In this document: one piece after another, positions 11,942 through 23,018 of the stretch
Numbering within the stretch: the stretch's first letter is position 1
Layout: each line of letters begins with the position of its first letter
From: Gentiana macrophylla
Lineage: Eukaryota > Streptophyta > Magnoliopsida > Gentianales > Gentianaceae
Assembly (NCBI GenBank): GCA_026214975.1
Contig: CM047807.1
Location: forward strand, 66,071,824-66,135,823
Reading direction: 5' to 3'
Length of the DNA: 64,000 bases
Translations under genes and position numbers: made by a program
The notes under the pieces: generated by a model
Told to the model about the DNA's origin: nothing
Databases searched by the model: none
Seen by the model: only the letters and a program-made list of their open reading frames with translations

Positions 11942-12360
11942 GAACAAGAAATGTGTGTGCGTATGGTTCATTTTCGAAAGAAAAAAATGATCACACTTTT
12001 TTAGATGTGACTGAAATTATGATAGATTTCGGTTTTTAAGTGTGATAACCACTACTAAAATAGATCACAGTGTTTAAATGTGTTGAAATTATTTTAAGTG
12101 TGATAACAACAATAATATATCATGGTTTTTAAGTGTGATAACAACTAAAATAGATCACAGTTTTTAAATGTATTGAAATTATAGTAGATCTCGATTTTAA
12201 GTGTGATAACAACTAAAGTAGATCACAATTTTTATTATCACGGTTTCTATGAAATCAAAGACAAAAATATTAATCAATCACAGTTTTAACTGTGACTAAA
12301 ATAATATGATATTTTATAATGAGATCTTAGTTTAGTGTGGTTGAAAATTAAAAGAAAAAT

Positions 12361-12425
12361 GCATAGTCGTAGTGGTTATTAGTGTGGCTTGTTAATTCGG
12401 ATTATCCGTGTTCGAGCCCCACCGG
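12361..12425 (+). repeat. tRNA-like segment 2 in CACTA repeat array
   Basis: This is the homologue of the segment at 11877, offset by 484 bases. It has a B-box match GTGTTCGAGCCCC (12408-12420) that is closer to consensus than the first copy, and an A-box-like TCGTAGTGGTTAT near 12367. Both copies are preceded by TTTAGTGTGGT and followed by a GGGA or AGGA run. Confidence 0.5.
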
Positions 12426-12875
12426 GAAGGAAAAGTATGTGTGCTTATTATATATTGTTTTAAAAAAATATTTTTATAGGTGTGATTTAAATTATAATAG
12501 ATCATGGTTTTTAAGTGTGATAACAGCTACAATAGATCACAATTTTTAAATGTGATGAAATTGTAATAGATCTCGGTTTTTAAGTGTGATAACAACTACA
12601 ATAGATCACGGTTTTTAATTGTGATAACAACTATAATAGATCAAAGTTTTTAAATGTGATGAAATTATAATAGATTACGGTTTTTAAGTATGATAACAAC
12701 TATAATAAATCACGGTTTTTAAGTGTGATAACTATTATAATAGATCACATTTTTTAACTGTGATTGGATTAATGTAATTTATGTCACACCACAATATGTC
12801 ACACTTTAGATGCTTTGACTAATATGAATATATTACATTTAAAAATCGTGATCTTTATGCTTTTTTGTAGTAGTG

Positions 12876-13259
12876 AATGGAGCAATTTCCAGTGTAAAAA
12901 AATAGTATCACCCTCCTGCGATATTCTTTGCTTAGGTTGGTTTTTATCTAATTTTGTCTAACTTTATACAATGCCACCGTAATATACTATCTTCAATTCC
13001 ACTTCAAAAAATTTCATTATACTTTTTCATACTTTGTTCTCCATTTGTATTCACCCCTGTTTTATCGAATCATTTGCATAAGAAAATTGAAGCACGCACA
13101 ACGTTATTGCTATATAAGTTAAAGCTTCATATGAGCTTTTTCATTCTAATATTTAAGTATCATGTAATCTCTCAGACTTGAAAATACAATTGAGCAGTGA
13201 AGTATGTTAGTTGTTTATATAAGCGTGTTCCAAAAGGTTTTGCATATTTTGGACAAACC
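12876..13259. other. Spacer, nothing recognised
   Basis: These 384 AT-rich bases lie between the CACTA terminus and the gypsy LTR. A 75-codon open stretch at 12954-13181 shows no family motif and is probably chance. This may be part of the original target DNA. Confidence 0.4.
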
Positions 13260-15193
13260 GTAATATTCCGATATTCGCAAAAAGGGCAGACGTGTCATTT
13301 CGTAAAAACGAAATATTATATTTATTTTATATTGGATTAAAATAATTATATTTATATATATATTTGGACAAATATGTATTTATGTGGAAATCAGGAAATT
13401 AATTGCAATTCAAGGGTAATTAATGGCAATTATTCAGTGACAGGTTTTATTTGGAAAGCCTCCCCACCAAGTCTGTAATTTGTCAGAATTCATTCTACGT
13501 TCAGTTTCAACGTTGAAAGCAAATAGAATAGACAAAGGGGCTTTCTCCAAGTTTTCACAAAGTATCTCTCCATATTAAGATTTGAGTAGAGCACCGGAAT
13601 CGTGAGAAAACGAGGAACGTTTCGACTACAAGATTTTCAAGTTTCTCCAAGGTATGAATTTCAAACCTAATAATGGATTTGGGCATGTTTTGTAGTACTT
13701 CTTGGTGTAATTCATAGAATAGATGTTTTAGAAACTTGTGATCCAGTCTAATTCATGTTTGGGAATGATCACATAGGTTTTAGTTGAGGTTTTTTTAGGA
13801 AGCCTGCAGTTACTCAAGTTTTTGGTGTTGGATTGCTTGTTAAAAGGCAAGAGAATCTTCCAATTGTGTTAATCAAGTTTTATAAACTGGGATTGTATGT
13901 TTGTGTTGTTTTGATGTTAATTAGCATGGGGTTTTGGTGAATAAAGTGTTATGGCATGTTAAAGTTGTGTGTTTGCTTCTGATTGGTTGTTTAAACCGAT
14001 GTTAAACATGATGGGAAAGGGTTAGAATTCGTAAAAGTGTTGAAAACTGCTGTTAAGATTGTTTTAGGGTTGTGCCGCATGCATTAGGGTTGTAGAGTGC
14101 GCATTACGGGTTCAACAAGTGGGAATCAAGTTCAGAGAGCTTTTAGTGTGCACATTGGGGGGCGTAGCGCACGTTTCGGGACCGTCGAAAGAGTATGATT
14201 GGCTTATACTTCGATGAATTAGTATTCATAAATGTCTGTGTATGTGGTTTGAATTTTAGGTCTAGATGTATAAGTGAGGGAGTAGGGTTGTTAAGTGAGT
14301 TTTGCCTTGAAAATACTTAGGTAGTTAGTAATGATTAAAAAAATACATACTTTTGTAGTAAAAGATTAAGCATCATGTCATTCTTGGTAAGGCACTAGTT
14401 TATATCGCAATGTGTGGGTGGTAAGTAAAAGTGAATAAATCGTAGGTTTATAAGACCCCAAGTAAGGAGGGACTTCACCGAACGTGTACACTTTTGGGGC
14501 TAGCCCGTGGCTATTGCTGTGATCCACTAATAGGTTGCAAACAATATCTTGTGGTGGATATACACCATGCGTAGTGCCCTTGAATGCGGATGTAACAAAG
14601 ATAAGCTAAGTTAGAAACCAATAGGCACGATATGTTGATGAGCATGAACTGAACTCTAGAGTTGAGTCGGTCACATAAATATAATGTAATAATCATGAAT
14701 CATGCTTTATAATTTGTTTAATACAATAGCTTCTGTCTCTTGCTAAGTACCTTTGTACTTACCTCAAATGCATGTATGTTGTCTTTGGGGATGAAAAGAC
14801 GAACATGTTGACCGTGTGTTCGATGAGGACCTCGAGGACGACATTTGAGGATGTTATGCCTGATACTTCCATTTCACTTTTATTACTTGTTGTTTTAAAA
14901 TATGTTGTACCTTTTTTTGGAACCGTGTTGTAATTTCAAGTTTGTATGACTTGAGACTTCGTATTTTGTAATTTTAGTTATCGTTGTTGTAAGATGACTT
15001 TCTATCTTTAGTTGGGTACTTTCTATTGTAATTTCCATTAAAAAAAATTTACCTGAGTCTTTTAGCTTCCGTTAATGCTAAACTCGATATGACATAGTAG
15101 AGGATTACGTATAATATAGAATTTATTTTATATTATACGTGCAGAAAGTTCATTTCCGGATAAGGACTCGGTGTCCGGGAATGGGGCGTTATA
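13260..15193 (+). repeat. 5' LTR of a plus-strand gypsy element
   Basis: This segment is homologous along most of its length to the LTR beginning at 61196, with shared blocks such as ACAAATATGTATTTATGTGG and TAATTCATAGAATAGATGTT. It begins CGTAATATTCC (TG mutated to CG) and ends GGGGCGTTATA, the counterpart of GGGCGTTACA in the LARD LTRs. The right part (GGATAAGGACTCGGTGTCCGG) is the conserved terminal block of this gypsy LTR group. Identity to the copy at 61196 is visibly well below 95 percent, so the insertion is old. Confidence 0.75.
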
Positions 15194-15210
15194 GTTCGTA
15201 TCAAAGAGAA
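15194..15210 (+). other. Decayed primer binding site of gypsy element
   Basis: GTTCGTATCAAAGAGAA follows the LTR where the LARD has GTTGGTATCAGAGAGAAG. It is an initiator tRNA-Met site with point mutations and fixes the plus orientation of this element. Confidence 0.65.
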
Positions 15211-15299
15211 ACGTCCTTTGATATTCTAAGCTTTCTTCCTTGAGATAAGATTTATATAGATCACTTAGTAACATTCTGATCTTCCCTGATCTTTATGAA

Positions 15300-16350
15300 A
15301 GGTAGTGACTCGCAGAGGTGTTCATGGAGTTGAAAGTTCATGAGTACGACAAGAGAGTCCGATACCAGTGCTAGAGGGCGGTGTTATGCAACCAAGTCAT
15401 CGACCTCATCAGAATCAGACACTGCCACCTCAGGATCACCAGGAGAAATCTCCATGTTGGCACGTGGAAGGATAAGTTCAGGTGAACATTGTTGGTGACA
15501 TTCCACCAGTTTATTGACCATCAGTGACAGATGTGTACCCTCCACCTCCACCGGTTAGCCATCCATACTTTTCAGTTTACCCTCCACCCACAAGTCTCAC
15601 ACCTCAACCTACTATACCACCATCAGCACGTTTTGACACCACTATGGTTTTGGTTATCCACCCTATAGACTACACCGGCCATACCACACTCCACCACACC
15701 AATAAAGATATCACCCTTACCAACTAGAACCATAGATGGCTCCACTTCAACAACCATGTCCACCACCTTATCCACCCAAAGCACCACTTGGATACCCTCC
15801 GGTTTACCCACCACCTTCCCACCGGTTAGACCACAACATGTTCATGACCAAGCACCTCCAGTTGATTGTTACACGAAACTAAAGAGCAACCGTGTCCAAG
15901 AATTTTTCAGGAACATAGAGCGGGCCAAGGGCGAGGGATGGATAAGAAGTTTCGAAAAGGATTGCAAAAATGTGAATGTACTTGAGGCGGAGATAGATCA
16001 CCTAGCCGTTAGGTTTTTGTTGGGAGCAGTTGAGAGTTGGATTGAAGCAATTGAGAGTAGCCGTGGTATGATTTGGGAGTGGAAAGGGCCAATACCCCCC
16101 ATCGTACTACCAAAAAATGAGATTCTTGCCAAATCTGAGTTTGCTGCTCCAACCATTACCAAATTAACACCTATTCTGTTTATTACTTCAGGTGCTTCTG
16201 TTGCGTATAATGTAAATTCCGTGCAAGCCAGTTTATGAATCTCAAGCATGGTTTAAACATGACATTTTTGCAGTTTATGAATCGGTTCGATGAATTGGGA
16301 AGGTTTACCCCAAGAACATAGGGGTTGAAGAGAGAAAGTGTTGAGTATTT
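15300..16350 (+). pseudogene. gag: Ty3/gypsy gag remnant
   Basis: A proline-rich N-terminal part (near 15530-15830, runs such as VYPPPPPVSHPYFSVYPPP) is followed by the retrotransposon gag core: [20 protein letters not shown], then [22 protein letters not shown], shown here as two pieces near 15900-16060. The last gag block, MNRFDELGRFTP, reappears near 16270-16305 after about 190 bases of sequence that do not fit gag. Frameshifts and a stop follow. Gag of this type assembles the particle of chromovirus-like gypsy elements. No zinc knuckle, protease or RT follows; the next 800 bases are non-coding. Confidence 0.72.
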
Positions 16351-17189
16351 TATGGTCGGTAGTTAAGTGTTGATTAATTTTCAAAATCGACTTTGTGATT
16401 TAAGTGTTTAAATCTTTTAATAGGGTATTAACGTGTGATTATTTTATACACTGTGTCACTAACCATCCCTGAAGTTGAACACTTACATAAGTGGCCATTA
16501 TCTACTTTTAACATGTTACAGGTACATCTTAATGATTAATTATGAACCTAGTGTTCTATGTGTTATGATACATTAAGAATGATACACTTGTGTTATGAAA
16601 GACGACACCATTGTGCAACTTGTATTGTACATTGTGCATTTATTTAATGTGTAACACACTTTTTAATACACTATAATTTTAATTAAATCATTATTTCATT
16701 TAAAATATAGCTGACCCATATATTTTTATCTTCACATAAATTCCACCCAAATAAACATGGGGCCTTTAGTTATATAACTTTGTCAACCGAAATTGTTGCA
16801 ACAATAAGCTTATCACATAATTTATGCCATGAATAAACTTGGACTATACAAGTTGGGTGAAAAGCCATTAATTCCCTTCCTCCTTCTTGATTTGGAGTGA
16901 TTTACTAAAAATTAAAATTGTAATTAACCCCTAATTAAAAATCTTATTATCCTTTCTTAATCCGACCCCCAATCCCACCCCTTAAATTTGGGTGGGTAAA
17001 ATAACCACCCTAATTTACGCGCCAAAATCCGATCAAAAGCCCCTTTCCTATCGTATTTCCCCTTTTGGAAAGCCAATTACTCTGCTTCCGTCCCTCTCTT
17101 CGCAAAGCCAATTACTTCGATGTGTCTCTCTCTCGGTGTCCAGTCATTGTCCTCGCCATAACAGCCCACTCTTTTCTTCTTCTCCGTCA
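16351..17189. other. AT-rich non-coding stretch
   Basis: I see no protein motif or repeat terminus here. Short recurring words such as TGTGTTATGA and TTGTGCA occur near 16560-16640. The last 200 bases become CT-rich (TCCCCTTTTGG, CTCTCTCTCGG), as expected just upstream of or within a plant 5' UTR, and lead into the gene-like unit that follows. Gypsy gag ends at the left boundary. Confidence 0.4.
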
Positions 17190-17247
17190 AACATTGTCTG
17201 AGCTGAGCTAGGTGGTAATCGAAAGGGTTTCTTGGCTCTCCATATCG

Positions 17248-17840
17248 GTATGTGAATGTAAATTAAGCTAATACCATTGAATTGCATGTAAATGATTGAG
17301 TTTGTGGTGTATATGATTTTGGAGATTAGGAAGGTGTGTATGTGGTGTTGAATGATTTTGGCAAATTGAGTTTGTTAGTTTACTTACCCTTGCGAGATTA
17401 GCTAAAACCGTGTGTTAAACTCTAAATTGAATTGAAAATGGGGGCGACCCCGATTGGAAATGGCTAATTGATTTGAATTGAATTGGTTAAATGTTGAATT
17501 GGTGATTTGTGCAGTTATTACCCGGTATGACTATCTATATCTATATCTATCTATTTGGCTATATTTTCTAGTTGCATTTCTAGGTGAATGGAAATCTTAT
17601 TAAAAGATTGATTATAGTGTGACACAAGTTTAAACTTGTTAATGGCTATGTGAACTTCTATCTGATTTGAAGGTGGACTGATTATAGTGTGACACAAGTT
17701 AAAACTTGTTAATGGCTATTTGAACGGAATTGAAATTGATTTATGATTTAAAATAAATTGAATGCAATGCTACATTCAAGAGTTATGGATTTTGTCTATG
17801 TGTATCTTGGACGGTAATTATTGTATTGAATAAAAAACAG
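17248..17840 (+). other. Probable 5' UTR intron with internal duplication
   Basis: The intron runs from donor GTATGT to acceptor AAAAACAG. Inside it, a block containing ATTATAGTGTGACACAAGTT and AACTTGTTAATGGCTAT occurs twice about 70 bases apart (near 17610-17660 and 17680-17725), a local tandem duplication. The intron is T-rich, as plant introns are. Confidence 0.45.
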
Positions 17841-18284
17841 GATCTCGGTGAAGCGTGATGGAAGATAAAGTTTGTATTTTTCTATTTTACTCTGTGGAGG
17901 TTGAAAAATACGTCAATGGTCTATGGTCTTGGAAGTATGTAGGGTGTGAATCCGAAGAATTCTCGACGATTTTGAGTGTAAAAAAAATACATTTGAAGAA
18001 TTGTATGACATGGTGAAATATGAGTTGGAAATCGATGCAACATTCTATGAGTTTGAGATTAAATATATGTTCCTCATTCGTAAAGCTAGACGGTTCTTGA
18101 TTGCGATAAGCTTGTGAATCGGTTTATATCTGTTTGTAATTTAAAACAAGATGCTTTATAAATATTTTTGAGGGAAAAGGAAAAGTGTACCGAGGTTTAT
18201 GAAAGTCAAGAAACATGTGAAGTAGTATATGTGTCGGAAAGTCAAGAAACATGTGTTGAAGGAGATTAAGAGACATATGTTGAT

Positions 18285-18541
18285 GTTTTGGGAAATGGGA
18301 TGAAAGAGATGTTGGATGTAAGAAGAGAAAGCGTGGAGACATGTGTTGAAAAGAATGTTAATGAAGAGAAAGATGTTGAAGTTATAGGGAATGGGATGAA
18401 AGATATGTTGGATGTAAGAATAGAAAGCATAGAGACATGTGTTGAAAAGAATGTTAATGAAGAGATAGATGTGGATGTTTTTGGGAATGCCATGCAAGAG
18501 ATGTTGGATGTAAGAATATAAAGCATAGAGACATGTGTCGA
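18285..18541 (+). repeat. 96-bp in-frame coding tandem repeat
   Basis: Units start at 18285, 18381 and 18477, exactly 96 bases (32 codons) apart; the third is cut by the copia LTR. Each encodes GNGMKEMLDVR followed by ES-ETCVEKNVNEE, with few differences, and all keep one frame apart from a TAA in the third. Looser half-units (ESQETC) precede the array from 18200. The period being a multiple of three and the conservation of frame argue that the repeat was once translated. Confidence 0.75.
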
Positions 18542-18543
18542 AG

Positions 18544-19956
18544 TGTTAGGAACATTTTATTGTGTTTTGATGATGGCCATACTAGCTGTTATAGCAAGCC
18601 TGAAATAAGTTAGAATTCTCTGTATAAGTCTTTACTCAGAGTCTGACATGTTGTATAAGTTAAGTCAGACAAGTATTGTACTGGTTGGTAGGACGGCAAA
18701 GTAGAAACAGACATTCGGCAGAGTGAAGCCAGCCAAGCACCAGCAGAGATACAATGAAGACATTATGGTCTGACTTATAACCAGGGAAGTCTGTGATGAC
18801 CTTGGATAAGTCTAAGTTATACTTCAAGTGATGAAACTTAATATTCAAATATGGTGTACATTGATCTCACCCCAATCAATGATCAGTGAAGTACAAAGAT
18901 TCTCAATAAATTGAAATAATGAAGGAAACTGTGAATCGGCAGAGTAAACTGGCTTTCGGCTGAGTGAAGACAAAACGGTGAAGGAAGATCTAGAACGGCG
19001 AAGTCAGAAGAATCACACAACCACTCTGAGAACGGTGAAGTAAATATTACCAAATCAGATTTTGATGAAGATTCAGAAGATCATGCATTAAATGCACAAT
19101 AAATAGAGGATCAATCAAGGACGGATTTTCTGCTATACGTTTGAAGGAAAAATCCGATCACTGAAATCAAGGAGAATGCAATTAAGGGGGAATCAAGAAT
19201 AAAATCAAGGAGTATTCCCTCATTAATATAGGCAACGGACGAAATTTCAAAATCAAGCTTATTCAAGGCTATAAATAGAAGGCATTGACAGACAAAGAAA
19301 AAGGAACGATAGAAAGAGAAAGATCAAGCAAATACTCTGTAAATTTGAAAAGCCTTCCCTCTGAAAATACAAGGATACATCTAGTGATCAACTCAGACAT
19401 CAGAACTACAAAGTCATATTCAGTACTGAGATTGATCAAGCGAGTTTGTGAATCATATTCACATCAAACTGAAGCAACTGAATCGGAGGCTATCTGAGAA
19501 GGAGTTGAGTCTGTGATAGCTGTTGAAGGATTTTTATCTCAAGGAGCAGCAAAAGAGACTGAATCACTGAAGCTGTTGCAGTCAAGGAGTGATAGTCTTG
19601 TAGATTGTGATGCTTGGGAAGCCAAGGACAATCATACTATTGTATCTGTGAAAACAATAGTGAATTCCTCCGATCATCACAGGAGAATAGTGGATTAAGG
19701 GATTACACCACCCTGAACCACTATAAGCCTTGTGTCAATTTACTTTATGCAATTTACTTTATAGCATTTATTTAAATTGCCTAGATCATAACTTATATCT
19801 GTGATTGTCTAAACTGATTTGAAAACAACATAGTAAGAAGGGACATATCCACTGCCCAAAAGCTTTTAAAAATAAGAAAAGTTTTTGAAACTCCACTATA
19901 GTCATTCACCCCCCCCCCCCCTCTGACTATAGTTTCACCCTTCTCTGGGACCAACA
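18544..19956 (+). repeat. 5' LTR of copia element C
   Basis: This 1413-bp LTR starts TGTTAGGAACATTTTATTG and ends TCTGGGACCAACA. The TATA box TATAAATA lies at 19270-19277. A C11 run (near 19911) precedes CTCTGACTATAG, at the position where related LTRs have a G/C run before TGAATAAAC in reverse orientation. The LTR ends directly at the primer site. Confidence 0.88.
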
Positions 19957-19958
19957 AT

Positions 19959-19971
19959 TGGTATCGGAGCA
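19959..19971 (+). other. Primer binding site, element C
   Basis: TGGTATCGGAGCA begins two bases after the LTR. It matches initiator tRNA-Met with the same G-for-A change as elements 0 and A. Confidence 0.88.
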
Positions 19972-20093
19972 GTGTTCCTAGTATCAGAACCTGTTCAAAT
20001 CTAGCTTCTGGTAACAAGGAGATCACATATTTTCAAAGTAGTTTTCAAATCTGAGTTTTCTATACATTTACATTTATATCTTCATTTGCACTT

Positions 20094-21880
20094 ATGGATT
20101 CCTCAAACTTTTTGTCAAAAGTACCTATTTTTAATGTTAATAATTTTGATGAATATAAAATAAGAATGTTGTTTCATCTTGCAGCAACTCATGAGGAGAT
20201 GTTGGATGTAATTAATGATGGACCAATCATAATCACTACTGTGGTAGGCACAGGAGCAGATCAAGGGAAGGAAATTGATAAACCTAAGAAAGATTGGACC
20301 AATGATGACAGGAGAAGAGCAAATCTAGACTTTGTTGCAAAAGACATGATTCTGAAGACCTTAGATAGCAACATGTTCACGAGAATCAAAGCCTGCAAGA
20401 CAGCAAAAAAGATGTGGGACAAGCTATCATTGATAAATGAAGGATCTGAAGCAGTTAAAGAAAACAAGTTATCTGTTGCAAAACAGAAATTTGAGAATTT
20501 CAAAATGAAGGCTGGTGAATCCATTGATCAAATGGACAACAGATTCTCAAGCATTATCAGTGAACTGCAATAGCTTGGACACACATATCCCTAGAAAGAA
20601 GTATGCTTGAAGATTTTGAGAGGCTTACCTGAAAGATGAAAGATCATAACATCAGTAATCAGAGGAACAACAAATCTTGCAAACACAGACACTCTGACCC
20701 TGATGTCCCAATTAAAAGCTCATGAATTCGAATTGAACGGTGAAGATGGTGCTCCGGCAGAGACCCAAAGTGCTACTGCACTGGTTGCACCCCAGCAAAG
20801 TAACTTTGCCGATTGTATCAGCAGAGAGACACAAGAACTCAAAGAACAGGTAGCTTTATTAGTCAAACGTTTTGACAGTTTAGCAAAAAGAAGCCATTCA
20901 AAGGAAACTCATCATCAAACAAGAGGTCAAGCTCAAACAAAGACATGAAGAAGAAAGATGATGAATACAGATGCTTCAACTGCAACAAGAAAGGCCACTT
21001 CAAGGCTGATTGTCCTGAAGAAAATAATAAAGATGGCAAGAAGAAGTACAAGGCATCTGAAAAGAGAAAAGGCAAAAAGGCACTCAAGGCTGAAACCGGC
21101 AGTGAAAAGAACGAAGAATCATCTGATAATGACTCAGATGATAGTGATGAATAAGACAGCTCCGAAAATGAAAAAGCATGCCTATGTCTCATGACCAAAG
21201 AATTAAATAAAGATGAAGGTGACAGCTCAGACACTGATTTATGTCTAATGACCAAAGAATCAAATGATACTGAGGTATCATCTGGTTCTTACTCTTCATC
21301 TAATGCATCCACATCTGACACTGCACAATCTTCTACTCTCCCATTAGATACAGTAGACCTAGTCCAAAATCTCATGACTAAATTTGATGAAATTGAGATG
21401 AATCATGAAATTCTGGAAATGGAATGCAAGGATCTAAGAAAAGAGAATAAGAGATTAAAGAAAGAACTGGATAAAGCAAAAGTCGAATTAATTAGTAAGA
21501 GACCTACTTAAATGATCAACAAAAGCGGAGATGATCATACATCCATTATTGATGGATCGATTAAGAAAATCTCCCACAAGTAAAGGCAACCACTGCACCA
21601 CTAAATGCACCAGCTTACAAACCCTCAAAAAGGTTTGGATCCAGATCTGGTCTTGGCTACAACAGTCAGGATGAGAGTAGGGACAATGGTCAAAACAATT
21701 CTAAATTCAGGACAAACAATGGACCAAAATTTAGAAAGGGACAGACCATAGTGCAACAAACCATCCTGCTCCGGTGAAGTCAAAACCTAGTGTAGTGAAA
21801 CAACAGACTAAATCCTCATTCCAGCCAATCAAAAACAAAAACCTTCTGAAAGGTAAAGGCAGACTTTATCCTTCATAGGA
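20094..21880 (+). pseudogene. gag: Copia gag, element C, 5' of the CACTA insertion
   Basis: Gag begins at ATG 20094 (MDSSNFLSKVPIFNVNNFDE) and is open for 159 codons through the UBN2 blocks DWTNDDRRRANLDFVAKD and ENFKMKAGESIDQMDNRFSS. TAG at 20571-20573 ends it, and a frameshift near 20630 follows. From 20700 the C-terminal part resumes. The zinc knuckle at 20972-21013 is complete (CFNCNKKGHFKADC), followed by a Lys/Glu/Asp-rich tail and a coiled-coil-like segment (residues around MNHEILEMECKDLRKENKRL) near 21400-21490. The gag-protease linker is interrupted by CACTA at 21883 and continues at 26490. Confidence 0.88.
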
Positions 21881-22914
21881 TGCACTACAAGAAAATCTGT
21901 TTTTTATAAGGGGAATTTAATAAGGGGTCAAAATCTGGTTATTAAAAATACCTTTTAATAAGGGTTAAAAAAATCTTATGAAAATGATGCAAATTTGATG
22001 AGGAACCCTTAATTCCCGTTATTGTTAATCACTTATCCCCTTATTATAATACACCTAAAATATTCCCCTTATTAATGCGTACCAAAAAAAATCAATAAAA
22101 TATTATTTTGAAATAATATAAAGAAAAAACATTAAAAAACTTATTGAAAAGGCTGGCCTCTTTCCTTTTTCATTATCATTCTTCCACCCCGATTTTCTGC
22201 CAAAAACAAATTGCTCTCCGCCGCTCACCCTTCACCGGAGCTAACTTCTTTCGCCGGAGATCATCAATCGAAGGCAGCAGCAGTTCGGCTAGCATCTTCG
22301 CCTCTTCGCCTCTCAACAACTTTTCCGGATGATTATTCAATTCTCTTTACGATTCTTCAATTTCCTTACTTTTACTGCTCGTTAACCCCCCTTATGGGTA
22401 AAAAGAAATAGTTTTCTGGTTGCGTTTTAATCTTCTTGTGGCTACACGAAGAAATCACTTGAATCCGGTTTCTTTTATTAAGATCGATGAAATCTACCGA
22501 TGTGCTTGCTGGGACCAAGTGGCCGGCAAATTGGTCGGAAAATTTAAAATAGTCGCCGGAAATCACAAGTGTCTTGAAATTGATGTGTTTTGTTAAGTTA
22601 CGGGACAAAAATCGATCAATAAGAATCGTATGAGACTAAAATTGATACCTCTCCAAAGTTACGGGACTAATTTTGAAATTTTCCCCAAATTGTTGTACTA
22701 AAAATAGTATTTCAGTCATTTTTATTATTGAACAACCCAACCCGAACCAAAATCGAAATTATAGATAAGAAACGACATATTTTTGTATAGGTGTAAGAAT
22801 ACAGAATACATTTAACCCTAAATCATAACCTTCACTTTCCCTCCCGTTCCATTCCAAATCTCAGCCAAGTGAATCATTGGTGCTCTGCTCGACGACTTCT
22901 CATCTCATCCGGCG

Positions 22915-23018
22915 TCCGATGTCCAGCGTCCGGCGTCCGGCGTCCGGCGTCCGGCGTCCTGCATCCGTCATCTAGCTTCCGGCATCCGACATCCGACATC
23001 CGACATCCGACATCCGGT
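22915..23018 (+). repeat. 7-bp minisatellite inside CACTA
   Basis: About five units of GGCGTCC are followed, after a short imperfect stretch, by about five units of GACATCC. The two halves are related by C/T and G/A changes, so one probably derives from the other. The array lies in a CT-rich, UTR-like stretch about 1.4 kb before the response-regulator exons. Confidence 0.85.

Larger units (their letters stand above)
11396..12875. mobile_element. CACTA-type element end with subterminal repeat array (left end missing)
   Basis: The region ends in TTTTTTGTAGTAGTG (12861-12875), the reverse complement of a CACTACTACAAAAAA terminus typical of CACTA (En/Spm) transposons. The rest is built from short imperfect tandem units of roughly 30-35 bases, such as ATAGATCACGGTTTTTAAG followed by TGTGATAACAACTA, like the subterminal repeats that bind TNPA-type proteins. 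The units are grouped in a 484-bp higher-order period. No transposase frame exists. The left terminus is absent; copia element A abuts it at 11395. The bases AAT (12876-12878) would be the right target duplication. Confidence 0.65.
17190..18541 (+). pseudogene. Broken gene-like unit with MULE-type N-terminal domain
   Basis: A probable 5' UTR exon ends at 17247 with donor GTATGT. The intron ends TAAAAAACAG at 17840, and exon 2 has ATG at 17858-17860. The protein starts MEDKVCIFLFYSVEVEKYVN and continues with WSWKYVG. The frame is lost at an A8 run near 17981, and the next frame gives TFEELYDMVKYELEID and FEIKYMF. A third frame piece (DKLVNRFISVC) follows near 18105. This order (strand, glycine/tryptophan turn, TFEEL helix, EIKY strand, acidic-D residue and F block) resembles the N-terminal PB1-like domain of plant MULE transposases and related domesticated genes. 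An acidic repeat region follows. The unit is cut by the copia LTR at 18544. The family assignment is inference from pattern only. Confidence 0.5.

Noticed and set aside
12361..12425. Functional tRNA gene
   Set aside because: The boxes are present, but acceptor, D and anticodon stems do not pair convincingly, and the sequence is part of a transposon repeat.
11400..12830. CRISPR-like array
   Set aside because: The units are imperfect and contiguous without unique spacers, and the context is a plant DNA transposon.
18156..18526. Overlapping minus-strand frames with repeated HVS and NISFIPFP words
   Set aside because: They are the reverse complement of the 96-bp coding repeat; the plus frame fits the upstream domain.
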